Assembly (NCBI GenBank): GCA_963732795.1
Contig: CAVTAV010000002.1
Location: 372,001 to 436,000 of the forward strand
Length of the DNA stretch: 64,000 nt
Reading direction: 5' to 3'
Origin: CAVTAV01 sp963732795
Lineage (GTDB): Bacteria; Pseudomonadota; Alphaproteobacteria; CAVTAV01
The position numbers and the translations under genes are program-made. Positions 12,727 through 22,124 of the stretch are shown one piece after another. The notes under the pieces were generated by a model, which worked only from the letters and a program-made list of their open reading frames with translations, searched no databases and was not told the origin of the DNA. Position 1 is the first letter of the stretch. Each line of letters opens with the position of its first letter.

Positions 12727-12949
12727 AACGGGTGCGGGCACGGATCTTGAGAACCCCTGGCGGCACTGTATCTAGCGGGCGATAGGTCCGGCTCTCGTAA
12801 TCGAAGACGAGATAGCCGCGCCGCTGGGCCTCGTCCACGGTGACCATCACGGTATCGGTGGAGCCCATCTTCCGCGCATAGACATATTGCGAACGGATCG
12901 GCTTCGTGCCCTGGGCACTGATGTCATTGTCGTCGAAATCGTCACTCAT
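12671..12949 (-). CDS. Hypothetical small protein
   Basis: A 92-residue acidic-then-basic protein starting MSDDFDDNDIS at ATG 12949. It contains a compact central block (DTVMVTVDEAQRRGYLVFD) followed by ESRTYRPLDTVPPGVL. No membrane segment or signal peptide is visible. A further in-frame start exists at 13012. No strong ribosome site precedes either. It converges with pssA and overlaps its last 56 bases. I do not recognise the family. Reading on this strand gives balanced composition beyond the pssA overlap, which supports it being real. Confidence 0.55.
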   Translation of the reverse strand: MSDDFDDNDISAQGTKPIRSQYVYARKMGSTDTVMVTVDEAQRRGYLVFDYESRTYRPLDTVPPGVLKIRARTRFSEELTGPGATAAPDPLP

Positions 12950-13273
12950 GACCGCAACTTTCCCCGGCAGCAGCTCTGCCGGCAACTGCGCCCCCACGGA
13001 CTTTACTGGCACCTTGCCTAAAGCATGGGCGAAAATGGCTAACGATCTGTAAAGCTTAAAGGTTTGGAAGGGGGCAGTCCGGCGGTACCGGAGTGGGCGC
13101 TCCTGGTACCGCCGGGCTTCTTAAGGGAGAGGAACGATCGGTGAGAGAGCCGATCGAGGAGAAATTATTCCACCAAATGGTTAACGAAGATTTACCGCAA
13201 ATTGCGGTTTTCGGATTTTCATATCGGCGGGCGACCGGCGATTTGATGCCTTCGATCAGGCGTCTCGCCGGGA
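12950..13273. other. Intergenic region, 324 bases
   Basis: No gene is supported here. It should hold the promoter of the small gene ending at 12671 and the transcript end of the GST gene, both on the minus strand. The left half has a strong hairpin (listed separately). The right half is AT-richer and contains TTAA at 13191-13194, then seven bases, then TTAC, one mismatch from a CtrA box. Confidence 0.5.
13079..13115 (-). terminator. Strong GC hairpin, candidate terminator of the GST transcript
   Basis: CCGGCGGTACC-GGAG pairs with CTCC-(T)-GGTACCGCCGG around a six-base loop, giving a 15-bp stem with one bulged T. No clear T run follows on either strand, so factor-independent termination is uncertain. 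A structured regulatory site is the alternative. Confidence 0.45.
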
Positions 13274-13978
13274 TCAGGCCAGCATATTGCGGGCGCCTTC
13301 GACCGATTTCTTACGCGTGTCCTCGTCGGCTTCGGGCTCGCCCTCGCGCGGCGGGATGGCGAAGCCGCGCTGCACCGCGGGCCGTTCGCCGATCTGGTCG
13401 ATCCAGCGCTGGAGATGGTCGAGGCCCGTGATATCGATGCCGCCCCAGGCCGAGCCCCGCGCCCAGGACCAGGTGGCGATATCCGCGATGGAATAGTCGC
13501 CGGCGAGATATTCGTTGTCCTTCAGCCGGGTATCGAGCACCGTCAGGAGCCGGCGGCTTTCCCGCTGGTAGCGGTCGATCGCCCATTGCAGCGCTTCTTC
13601 CTTCTTTTCCTGCAAATGCTGCGGGGCATAGCGATAGAAGACGTTTGCCTGGCCCATCATCGGCCCGATGCCGCCCATCTGGAACATCAGCCACTGGATG
13701 ACGAGGGAGCGGCCCTTGACGTCGCTCGGCATCAGCTTGCCGGTCTTCTCGGCGAGATAGATCAGGATCGCCCCGGACTCGAACACCGCGAAATCGTCGT
13801 TATCGTGATCGACGATGGTCGGGATGCGGCCGTTGGGATTGATCTTGAGATACCAGTCTTCCTTCTGCTCGAGCTTGCCGAGATCGATCTTTTTGTAGGT
13901 ATAGGGCAGGGCCAATTCCTCCAGCGCGATGGAGGCCTTCCAGCCGTTCGGCGTCGCGGCGGTAAATAGCTCGATCAT
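13274..13978 (-). CDS. Glutathione S-transferase (YfcG/YghU-like)
   Basis: A 234-residue cytosolic protein. The N-terminal thioredoxin-fold domain has TPNGWKASIALEEL, NPNGRIPTIVDH and the glutathione gamma-Glu-binding ESGAILIYLAEK. The all-helical C-terminal domain has the N-capping and hydrophobic staple region (AGDYSIADIATWSW). The TPNGxK start matches the nu-class disulfide-bond oxidoreductases such as YfcG, which act with GSH or GSSG rather than on xenobiotics. It lies next to a GCS2-family ligase gene on the same strand. ATG 13978, intact frame. Confidence 0.9.
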   Translation of the reverse strand: MIELFTAATPNGWKASIALEELALPYTYKKIDLGKLEQKEDWYLKINPNGRIPTIVDHDNDDFAVFESGAILIYLAEKTGKLMPSDVKGRSLVIQWLMFQMGGIGPMMGQANVFYRYAPQHLQEKKEEALQWAIDRYQRESRRLLTVLDTRLKDNEYLAGDYSIADIATWSWARGSAWGGIDITGLDHLQRWIDQIGERPAVQRGFAIPPREGEPEADEDTRKKSVEGARNMLA

Positions 13979-14052
13979 GGGTCACTCCGGCGTGTCAGCG
14001 CTTGATTGCGCCCGCATACTCTCCGATAAGGGCGCGTGAACGCAAGCCTCCG

Positions 14053-15473
14053 TTAGATCGCCCACTCATGCACTGGCGCGCCATTTCGTTGATTCTCGCA
14101 ATAGGCCGCCATCAGCTTGAAAATGTCGCCGCCATGCCGATCGAGAGCGCGCCGTTGCCAGTCGGTACCGGTCTGGCCGGACCGAACGCGCGCCTCGACG
14201 ATGCCGAGAAAACGTTCGGATTCTTCCTTTTCGATGCCCATCTCCGCGAGTTCCTGCGCGGACCAAGGGAGAAACATATCGAGGACGAGACGGCGCGCCT
14301 CCGTAGTCGTCGTGCCGGGCCAGTCGAGCGGGGCCGCGAGGCCCGAGCGCGCCGCCGTGTAAAAGTTCTTGCGCGCGGTCAGGAATGGCAGGCGATCCTC
14401 GAGCCCCGTCTCATGCTCGACCAGATAGTGGACCAGACCGAGATAGAACGCCGTATTCGCCATCATGTCGATGATCGTCGGTCCCGACGGCAGGGTCCGA
14501 TGCTCGATCCTGAGATGCGGCGTGCCGTCGAACTCGAAACCGACCAGCGCCCGGTTCCAGCGCCAGATCGTTCCGTTCTGTAAGCGCAGATGCCGGAAGC
14601 CCGTCGGGCTGTCGTCGAACAGGAACGGCAGCAGAACCTGATAGTCCCGGGCGTTCGCCTCGAAATACTCGGCAAGAGACTGCTCGACATAACCGGTTCC
14701 GAACGAGACGCGGCGGTGGGAGTTGTATTTGTCACGCAACGCCACGGATTGTTCGAAGAGTGGAATGCGTGTCTCGTCCCATAGCGATCGGCCGAACAGG
14801 AAGGGCGAGTTTGTGGCTGCCGCGAGAACCGGCGCCGACGCCATGATGGATGCGTTGTAATAGCGGTGCGCGAGCGGCGCCGGCGGCTTCAAGTGAATTT
14901 GGAACGATGTCGTGGCGGACTCGAGCATGACGTCTAGATGCTGGGTGACGAGATGATCGCGCCCTTCGATATCGATCGTCATGGGCCGCCATTCCCGGAG
15001 CCGCAACAACTGATTGTTTAGCGCGTAATAGCGCTTTCGCGGCGACATATTCTTGAGCGTTAGATCGTCTTCCCGGACCGCCGGCAAAATTCCGATCGCC
15101 ACCAGATTGGCGTCGAGACCGTGCGCCACCGCGTTGGCCTGGCGCCACAAGGCGTCGAGCCGTTCGGTTGCGCGATCGAATACGCCGCTTTCGATCACCA
15201 GCGGCTCGAAATTCAGCTCGACATTGAAGCGCGAGATCTCCGGCACGACCAGCGGGTGAGCGAGCGTATCGAGAAAAATCTCGTTGATCGGGCTCGGGAA
15301 GAAATTGTGATCGACCAGCCAGGCTTCGACCTCGAACCCCAGGGTGAATCGGAATCGGAAAAGGCACCGGATTTGAGCGCGTCGGAAAGCTGGTTGGTCT
15401 CGGCCGCGAGCCGCGCCTCGAATTCCGCGAAATCGGCATCGCTGAATTGCGTCCTGGTGATGTCTTCGCCCAT
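14053..15473 (-). CDS. GCS2-family carboxylate-amine ligase (glutamate-cysteine ligase-like), frame-broken
   Basis: Predicted ATP-dependent ligase of the glutamate-cysteine ligase 2 superfamily, which joins Glu to an amine. Reading starts at ATG 15473 (MGEDITRTQF). It changes frame near 15345, at a T/C-rich run, to continue as GFEVEAWLVDHNFFPSP and then NVELNFEP, where the paired acidic residues fit the metal-ATP site. The rest is intact to ...VHEWAI. Whether the product is gamma-glutamylcysteine or another amide cannot be decided. The neighbouring GST makes a thiol role reasonable but this is inference. Confidence 0.75.
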
Positions 15474-15563
15474 TACCCCCGCCCGTGGCCTAAAACGCAC
15501 GGAAATCTTAAGCTACTGCTTCCCCTTGGGCCAAGATTTCCGTGCATTGCGACAAGCAGGGGC

Positions 15564-16433
15564 TCACGAGTGGTCGAGATAATCCTGCGCGGCCTCGATG
15601 GAGCAGGGGGCGATTTCGATCTTTGTGCCCGCGGGTTGGCGTTGCATCGTGGCGTAGACGGTGATCGGCTGCGTCAGGTATTTCGGATCGGTCATCGTCA
15701 CCTCGCCATAGAGCGTGTTCTTGTCCGGGCTCAGGCGATAGCGCTCGACGACCATGCGCGCGTCGCTCGACGGCGCGTTGCGGCCGAGACCGCCGGGGGT
15801 TGCCTTCAGGTCGGCGGTCTCGATCACCAGCGTATCGCCGTCCATCCAACTGACCGCGTCGCCGAGCGGCGTATGCGCGGCTCTGGCCGGATGGCTGCGG
15901 CGGTCGAGATGGATTATGCGGTGGGTGTCGTAATACTCGTGATGGATGGTGAGCGTATCGCCCACCTGCCGCCAATCCTGAAGATTGGGCGTCATCACGA
16001 TCGACGGCAGGCCCGGCGACTTGCACTGGTTCGCCGGCAGGTCGTGCGCATCCATGGCCGCGAACGCCGCCTTGCCCTCCGCCGTCATCTGTTCGTAGAC
16101 CCGCCGGTCGCCGCGATCGAGACCGGGCACGTTGACGCCCTCGATCTTGATGTCCTCGGTCTCCGGCCCGCCGGGACCACCAGGACCAGGTCCGAAGCGC
16201 CCGCCGTCGCGCCCGAAAGGCGGCGGTCCGCGCCGGCCATCGCGTTCGCCCGATCCACGCCGGCCGCCCGGCCGGTGATGTCCGCGATCGACCAGCCACA
16301 CGCCGGTGAAATCGGCATATTTCGAGGAAACCACCGCCCCGCGCGCGGGAGCGGATGTGAGGGTGGGCGTGCCGAAAAGCGCCGCCGCACCGATCGCAAC
16401 AAGAGCCTGACGACGATGGATGAGCATGACCAT
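15564..16433 (-). CDS. Secreted hypothetical protein with Tat-like signal
   Basis: A 289-residue exported protein. The N-terminus has HRRQALVAIGAAALFG, a twin-Arg-like hydrophobic signal with likely cleavage after ARGA. FTGVWLVDRG is followed by a low-complexity Gly/Pro/Arg stretch (about residues 50-90), then a conserved-looking domain with HHEYYDTHRIIHLDRR, DAVSWMDGDTLVIET and MVVERYRLSPD. The domain resembles a broad group of uncharacterised periplasmic proteins in soil and aquatic bacteria. No catalytic function can be assigned. Start 16433 or the ATG two codons later. Confidence 0.7.
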   Translation of the reverse strand: MVMLIHRRQALVAIGAAALFGTPTLTSAPARGAVVSSKYADFTGVWLVDRGHHRPGGRRGSGERDGRRGPPPFGRDGGRFGPGPGGPGGPETEDIKIEGVNVPGLDRGDRRVYEQMTAEGKAAFAAMDAHDLPANQCKSPGLPSIVMTPNLQDWRQVGDTLTIHHEYYDTHRIIHLDRRSHPARAAHTPLGDAVSWMDGDTLVIETADLKATPGGLGRNAPSSDARMVVERYRLSPDKNTLYGEVTMTDPKYLTQPITVYATMQRQPAGTKIEIAPCSIEAAQDYLDHS

Positions 16434-16642
16434 GTTCCGTCCTATCGTTAAGGCGACACCCCATGCGCCGCACGCCGGCCTCGAAAGGGTATCACGCGGC
16501 GGGGACGGAAAAGCCTGCGGACTAGTTTCCTAAACTTTCGTTCATCATGGCGCCGGCCCGACTGTCGCCGGCGTCGAAGAAACGATAAACTCGAATGTTC
16601 TAGTCTGCTTGGTTGAACTTCGGGGCGGAAGGCGCTTTCAGC

Positions 16643-17626
16643 ATGGTTCGGGAACCGTCGAGGCTCGGGGTCTTGGACGGATGGAGAGGGATCAGCATCC
16701 TCGCCGTCATGGCCGGCCATTTGCTGCCGCTCGGCCCCAAGGTCCTCCAGATGAACGCGGCCGTCGCCACCTTCGGGATGGCCGTGTTCTTCACGCTCTC
16801 CGGCTTTCTGATCACCCGCTTCCTGCTCCGGAACGACGACATCCCGGTCTTTCTGGTGCGCCGGATCTGCCGGATCGTGCCGCTTGCATGGCTCTACATG
16901 GTGGTCACTCTGACGCTCTTAACGTGGCAGCCCCATGCGCTCCTCGCGCAACTGTTCTTCTACGCCAACTGGCCGCCGATGCACCTGACGGACCTCACCG
17001 GACATCTGTGGAGCCTATGCGTCGAGATGCAATTCTATATCGGCATCGCAGCGCTGGTGCTGATCGGGGGCAAGCGGGCGATCTTCGTCCTGCCGCTGAT
17101 CTGCGTCGCGGTGACGGGCTATCGCGTCTGGCACGGCGTACACATCGCGATCAACACCTATTACCGGGTCGACGAAATCCTGGCCGGCTGCATCCTCGCC
17201 CTTCTTTACCACAAGGACAAAGGCGCGTTTCTCGGCAAACTCCCGGTGTTCATCGGCGTGCCGCTGCTTCTGGCGGCGTCGCATCCCGAGGGCGCGTGGC
17301 TCAACTATTTCCGGCCCTACTTCGCCGCGAGCATGGTCGGCGCGACGATCTACCAGCCGGGCCGCCTCACCACCAAAGGCCTGGAATCCCGGCCGCTTCG
17401 ATACGTGGCCGAGATATCCTACGCCCTTTATGTCCTGCACGGGATCCTGGGCCTCACCTGGCTCGGCTCCGGCGACAAGGTCGTCAAATACCTCAAGCGC
17501 CCCCTCTATTTCACCGCCACCTTCGCCCTCGCGCACCTCTCGACCTTCTACTACGAACACCGCTGGATCGCGCTCGGAAAGGCCTATCGCGGGCGCGAGG
17601 GACGGCGGGCAGGGGAGGCGTCGTGA
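16643..17626 (+). CDS. Acyltransferase-3 (OafA/NodX-like) membrane protein
   Basis: A 327-residue inner-membrane O-acyltransferase expected to modify a surface carbohydrate. N-terminal RLGVLDGWRGISILAVMAGH carries the family's Arg and His. About nine hydrophobic helices follow, with FTLSGFLITRFLL and HLWSLCVEMQFYIG (the paired WSL/E motif). GGAAGG about ten bases before ATG 16643 supports this start over an upstream TTG. The stop is 5 bases from the convergent DCC gene. No polysaccharide cluster is adjacent, so the substrate is unknown. Confidence 0.85.
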   Translation: MVREPSRLGVLDGWRGISILAVMAGHLLPLGPKVLQMNAAVATFGMAVFFTLSGFLITRFLLRNDDIPVFLVRRICRIVPLAWLYMVVTLTLLTWQPHALLAQLFFYANWPPMHLTDLTGHLWSLCVEMQFYIGIAALVLIGGKRAIFVLPLICVAVTGYRVWHGVHIAINTYYRVDEILAGCILALLYHKDKGAFLGKLPVFIGVPLLLAASHPEGAWLNYFRPYFAASMVGATIYQPGRLTTKGLESRPLRYVAEISYALYVLHGILGLTWLGSGDKVVKYLKRPLYFTATFALAHLSTFYYEHRWIALGKAYRGREGRRAGEAS

Positions 17627-17631
17627 TCCGA

Positions 17632-18027
17632 TTAGTCGCCGTCGGGGACAGCTAGCTTGCGCCGGCCGAGTATCCTCAGCGTCGTATTTCGGCAAAATCG
17701 AAGAACGGGGTACAGGATCCGTGATGCGGTCTCCGATCGGAAAACGCTCGCGTTCAGACGATTGAAGATGCCGGAGGGGGTCGTCAGAAGGGCAATTTTG
17801 TGGATGCACTCGTCGCCGTGGCTCACCAAACCATTCTGGACGAGCGCCATGCCTTCATCCAGATCGATGTTTTTCGATTTCAGCCATGAGACAATCGGAT
17901 GGTCGGATCGTGCATCTACGAGTTGCACGTCGCCGACACTTTCCTTAAGCCGGAGCATCGTTACATAGCTCGAGCAGAAGGGACATTCGCCGTCATAGAC
18001 TATGTAGGCCGAGTCATCACTGGACAT
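17632..18027 (-). CDS. DCC-family thiol-disulfide oxidoreductase (DUF393)
   Basis: A 131-residue protein with the diagnostic YDGECPFCSSYV near its N-terminus, the CxxC site of the DCC family. The family is thought to be a thioredoxin-like redox protein but is not biochemically settled. The start (MSSDDSAYIVYDGECPFC) overlaps the stop of the upstream membrane protein by 11 bases, so translation is probably coupled. DCC domains are often adjacent or fused to HTTM proteins in other bacteria, which fits this pair. Base composition is lower in GC than flanking genes. Confidence 0.85.
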   Translation of the reverse strand: MSSDDSAYIVYDGECPFCSSYVTMLRLKESVGDVQLVDARSDHPIVSWLKSKNIDLDEGMALVQNGLVSHGDECIHKIALLTTPSGIFNRLNASVFRSETASRILYPVLRFCRNTTLRILGRRKLAVPDGD

Positions 18028-19402
18028 CGAAGACCACCGAATCCTCCTTTACGACGTGCTCCACCAATTTGCCTTTCCTTAGAGATAGGCAGACTGACTG
18101 GGTTAGCAAACGATATCGGTCGATCTTCCTCACATCCATCTTATTGAATGCCTTGTACATCCATGGATTGCTCGGATGATGGTGCAGTCTCAGATAAAAG
18201 CTGTACCGGCCGAAATTCGCAATGCGCTTGAGCATCTTCCTGTGATGGGCACGCAGAAACGTGCCCACAAGGGACAGCCGTTTCAATCGGTCCTGCGCCA
18301 ACTCGGGATCAGCGATTGGAGGCGGGGTCGGGCAGGTTCCAGAGCTCAGGACGCGGCTGTAGTCGGAAGCCGACCCCCAGTATGTGGGGAAGTAGTGCCC
18401 CTCGGTTTTCGCCTGATCGAAATAGCCATGGGACGCCGCATATGAGTGGCTCAAGAAGAAGGATACAGGGACGTTGACCCATGGTCCGTCCTCGATTTGG
18501 GCCTGTATCATCGGTATCTTGAAGTCAGCGACATCCCACCAGGCAAGTTTGGCGGAATCACCGAGGGCTGCGCTTCCACCCATCAATACCGAAATGATGC
18601 AGCAAATCTTTGGAGCCCATCCAATATCGACGTCAGACTTGTTCCGAATGGCAAGAAGGATCGAGACGTTGTTCCAGATCCAAGGCCAGAAAGAAGAGTC
18701 CGCCAAATAGGTAGATCCCAATATGCAGTGCATCGTAGGCCAGCGTGGCAATTCGTAGCCAAGACAGCCGGCAGACCGCGAATAGGGCAAACACCTGCGT
18801 TACCAGAACAAGAGTATTCGATTGCGTGACCACGGCGCCAAAGCCGTCGAATAGCCATTGGGTTAGCGCGGGAATTGCCCCGGAAGGAAGAACACCGCGC
18901 TTGAGTCCCCCAACATCATGTTTTGAGTTGGATTTTCTAACGCCCACGACCAAGGTTCCGGACCGAGATTTACCTTGGCGACACCTGACCAAAAGTAGTT
19001 CCCCAGATGCAGCCCAACGGCGATAAACGCAATGCAGGTCGCCAGGAGTTCGAGATCGATCCGGGCAAGCACTCTGGTCCCGCGTTCTTCGGCGCTCCGT
19101 CTTGCGATCCACCTTAAGAGGCTGAGAGCACATGCGCTCATCGCGAGAAACTCGGCCATCTCCGTCATGTACTGAATGTCTAGACGGGACAACGAAAATC
19201 CGGAGATCTCATGAACAGCGTAGCCTGTCAGTGTGATGTAGAACGCTGCCGGATAAAGAAAGCTCGGCCGCCAAAGCGACGAGATCGCGGCAGCAATCGC
19301 AGGCCAGTAGGCCCAATCGACAAATTGAGCGAGATAAGAGAAATGGTCATCGGCCAACGTGAAGTCGGGCGACTGGAAGATGAGAAAGAAAAGGATCCCC
19401 AT
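18017..19402 (-). CDS. HTTM-like multi-spanning membrane protein, frame-broken
   Basis: Polytopic membrane protein with an HTTM (vitamin K gamma-carboxylase-like) look. It begins near ATG 19402 (MGILFFLIFQSPDFTL) with several helices and HEISGFSLSRLD. It changes frame near 18885 at a G run (FFLPG into AIPALTQWLFDG) and again near 18700 (LFGGLFF into WPWIWNNVSILL). It ends with a soluble tail (HYFPTYWGSASDYSR). Hydrophobic sequence in another frame continues upstream to about 19505, so the true start may be further out. It overlaps the DCC gene by 11 bases. The region is visibly AT-richer than the chromosome around it, suggesting acquisition. Confidence 0.6.
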
Positions 19403-19511
19403 CGCAGTTGCGCAGAGTCAGCGTTACGAAAACTCTCGGCAAAGCGCTATATGTGACGCGGAGAAATACGACGGCGATCGCAAGGGCGATGATGGCGGCC
19501 GGGATTATTCC

Positions 19512-19670
19512 TTAAGTCGACCAATCCAGTTGGCGGATGACATCACGATAGATATAGAACAGCAAGATGCCGGCCAGCGCGATCACGGCCGTCAAAACGG
19601 TTGAAGAACTTTCGGATTGGAGCGAGCGGTCTTCGCGGAAACGAGAGGGTAAGGCTTCTTCTAAATGCAT
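19512..19670 (-). CDS. Small membrane protein or broken N-terminus of the HTTM-like gene
   Basis: Fifty-two codons from ATG 19670, preceded by a good GGAGGG ribosome site. The product has a charged N-terminus (MHLEEALPSRFRED) and one clear transmembrane helix (VLTAVIALAGILLFYIY). A TAA ends it, and the same frame then continues without a start as another hydrophobic stretch. Either this is a separate small protein coupled to the next gene or it is the authentic start of the HTTM-like protein interrupted by an error. Confidence 0.4.
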   Translation of the reverse strand: MHLEEALPSRFREDRSLQSESSSTVLTAVIALAGILLFYIYRDVIRQLDWST

Positions 19671-19855
19671 TGCCCTCCGGCCCTCACAGCAAAGTTCGCG
19701 AGAAGCACAACCCATTCGCGACTTTATCTAAAGTAGAGTAGCAAATTTCTAGAGTTCATGCATTAGGTAACCTTAGATTTACAGCTATTTGCAATGCACT
19801 CTAGCTACAAATTACGGTGACAGTGCACAAAACTACCGGCTGCGCAGGCTCGCCC

Positions 19856-20513
19856 TCACTCCCCCTTATCCAACATCCTCTCATAATTCCCCGCCATCAC
19901 TTCCGCCACCGGCTTGCCGCCCTGCACCGCGTCCATCATCGCGGCTTCGCGGGCGGCCAGGCCCTCGGCGGTCTTGACGATCTCCTCGGCCTTCTCGGCG
20001 GGCAGGAAGACCGTGCCGGAGCCGTCCGCCAGGGCGTAGTCGCCGGGCTTTACGGGGATGCCGCAGATCGTGACCGGCGTGTTGAATTCGGTCTCGATGA
20101 TGCGGCCGCGGGCGGTGGCGGGGACGGCGCCTTTGCCGAAGACGGGGAGGCCCAGGGCGTCGCTTTCGTCGATGTCGCGGGCCATGCCGTCGATGATGAC
20201 GCCGGACAGGAATTTCTGCACGGCGGCGGCGGAAAGGATGCCGCCCCAGCCGGCGCAGTCGGCGCGGGAGTGATGCTCGATGACGATCACGTCGCCCGGA
20301 TGCGCGGCGTCCACGGCGGCGGTGCAGAGATGGCGCTCCGCCGTCCGGCCCTTGGCTTCCTCGAGCTTCACCGTGAGGATGCGGCCATGGAGCTTCTTGC
20401 GCGGTCGAGAGGCGCGAGAGGCCAAAGGCGACGCCTTTGACACCCAACCGGTCCATCGCGTCCGAGACGACGCAGCTATCGAGCTTGCCGAGGCGGGTGA
20501 CCAAGTCGGTCAT
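19856..20513 (-). CDS. RraA-family aldolase-type protein, frame-broken
   Basis: About 218 residues of the RraA/HMG-aldolase family. Members include 4-hydroxy-4-methyl-2-oxoglutarate / 4-carboxy-4-hydroxy-2-oxoadipate aldolase of aromatic catabolism and the RNase E inhibitor RraA. From ATG 20513 (MTDLVTRLGKLDSCVVSDAM) the frame changes near 20412 to RKKLHGRILTVKLEEA. The metal/substrate region GVIIDGMARDIDE follows, then GIPVKPGDYALADGSG. The C-terminal EIVKTAEGLAAREAAM helix resembles aldolase members. Position beside a LigB-type dioxygenase favours the aldolase function. Confidence 0.78.
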
Positions 20514-20550
20514 GGGAGCATGTTCCGTTCAGTAGGGGGCGGCTCGGCGA

Positions 20551-20648
20551 TCACCCCCATCCAACCTTCCCCCATCGAGGGGGAAGGCCCTTCGATGGCG
20601 CGCTCCGTAGCTTCCTCCCCCTTGATGGGGGAGGCCAGGTGGGGGTGA
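20551..20648. repeat. Palindromic intergenic repeat, copy A
   Basis: A 98-base element bounded by TCACCCCCATCCA and its near-inverse AGGTGGGGGTGA. Inside are two stem-loops: CCTTCCCCC-ATCGA-GGGGGAAGG and CCTCCCCC-TTGA-TGGGGGAGG. A second copy lies at 59668-59764 with the same architecture and a divergent middle. It sits between the LigB and RraA genes. Confidence 0.85.
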
Positions 20649-20682
20649 TGCTCGAGCCGCTTCAACATTGTCATGCTTTTCC

Positions 20683-21676
20683 CTACGCCGCCCGCCATTC
20701 CGCGAAGGTGATGCCGGTGCCGGTGCCCGCCGGGGTGCGGTAGCCGGGGATGTAGTCGACCCAGTTCAAGGGCAGGTGCTCGACGGCGCCGGCGACGCAG
20801 ACCCAGTTCAGGATCTCGGACGAGCCGGCCTGCAGCTTGTTGCGCGGCAGGGTTTTCAGGGTTTCCGCGTCCTTTGTGCGCAAGGCCTCGATCACCTTGT
20901 GGTCCAGCTCCTCGTCGACCATGAAATGGCTCAAGCCGCCCGAGGCCAGAATGCCGACGCGCGCCTCGCCCGGAAACGCCTCGACCGCCCGGCGGATCGC
21001 CTGTCCAAGGGCATAGCATCGCGCGGGGCGCGGCTGGTTCGGCGGGTAATAGGTGTTCAAGAGCACCGGCACGATGGGGATCGGACGCGCTTTGTCCATC
21101 AGGTGCTGGTGGATGTAGGAGATGGCGTGGCCTTCGCTGTCCACGCCCGGCAGCGCCGACGACGTCGCCACGTCGAAGTCGTTCTCGATCAAGCGTGTTG
21201 ATCAGATGCAGCGCCATATCCTGATGGACGGGATAGGTCCGCGGGCGTTCGGGCTCGTAGAGCCGGGCGATCTGTTTGGCGAACCAGGGCGGCACCCGCG
21301 TCTCGTTCTTCGGCGCGGCGTCGATGGTTTCGCCCCAATAGACGGCGAGGGCCGGGCGGTTGCTGTCATGGAACAGCTCGTCCTGGTCGTCGCCGACGAT
21401 GATGAGGGTGTCGAGATCGGCGGCCTGGCATTTGCCGGCGAGCGTCTCGATCCCGGCGCGCACGCGGTTCTGCCGGGCTTCCATCTCGGGCCGCGTGACC
21501 TTGTCCTTGAGCGCGGGATCGGCCTCGGCGAGGAGTTGGTCGAAGGTGGCGGGGCGGCCTTCCTTGTCGAGCCGCGCGACGATGACGTCCCACTCGTTGT
21601 ATTTCAGGAGGTCTTCGTCGTCGCTCATCAGCATCGGCGTGTGCGACGTGCCCAGGCCCAATACGATCTTTGCCAC
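20683..21676 (-). CDS. LigB-type extradiol ring-cleavage dioxygenase, frame-broken
   Basis: About 330 residues of the class III extradiol dioxygenase family (protocatechuate 4,5-dioxygenase beta / gallate dioxygenase relatives), which cleave catechols with non-haem Fe(II). GTG 21676 starts AKIVLGLGTSHTPMLMSD with an iron-ligand His. IIVGDDQDELF follows, and later GILASGGLSHFMVDEELD with the second conserved His. The frame changes at 21187-21190 (GATC): dropping one base joins LINTL to ENDFDVATSS. The RraA-type aldolase downstream would act later in the same 4,5-cleavage pathway. The hydratase and other steps are absent here. Confidence 0.82.
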
Positions 21677-21689
21677 GGCGTTACTCCGT

Positions 21690-22124
21690 TTACTGGTTGC
21701 CGACGGTCTCCCGCGCGGCCTTCACGTCCTCGGGCGTAACCGGGCCGGCATGGTCGCCGAACCGGTCGCGGATATAGGAGAGGACGGCGGCGAGGGACGC
21801 GTCGTCGAGCTGGCCGAACATCGGCATGGTGTTCTCGCCGCGCCCGTCGAGCCGGTTCTCGCTGTCGAAGCCGCCGGAAATGACGAAGGCGGCCAAGGTC
21901 TGCGGATCGCCCTTCACCCACATGCTTCCCACCAGGGGCGGCTGCATCCGAGGCACGCCCATGCCGTCCGCCATGTGGCAGGCGAGGCAGTTGGCCTCAT
22001 AGACTTTCTCGCCGTCCGGCGCGGCATGGGCCGGTCCCATCCACAGAGTCAGGACCACGGGCGCGACGACGCATATGGCGACAACCGCGCCGGCGAGGAT
22101 GAGGATGACCGGAAGCCGACGCAT
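21690..22124 (-). CDS. Membrane-anchored class I c-type cytochrome
   Basis: A 144-residue protein with an N-terminal hydrophobic segment (LPVILILAGAVVAICVV) and haem site CLACH. The axial Met is probably in NTMPMFGQL. Its ATG shares one base with the stop of the PQQ-type dehydrogenase gene (TGATG), so the two are translationally coupled. The cytochrome is the likely electron acceptor of that dehydrogenase. Frame intact. Confidence 0.9.
   Translation of the reverse strand: MRRLPVILILAGAVVAICVVAPVVLTLWMGPAHAAPDGEKVYEANCLACHMADGMGVPRMQPPLVGSMWVKGDPQTLAAFVISGGFDSENRLDGRGENTMPMFGQLDDASLAAVLSYIRDRFGDHAGPVTPEDVKAARETVGNQ

Noticed and set aside
13093..13431. Plus-strand frame of 112 codons after the hairpin
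   Set aside because: It overlaps the GST gene in antisense, lacks a ribosome site and becomes Arg-rich nonsense in the overlap.
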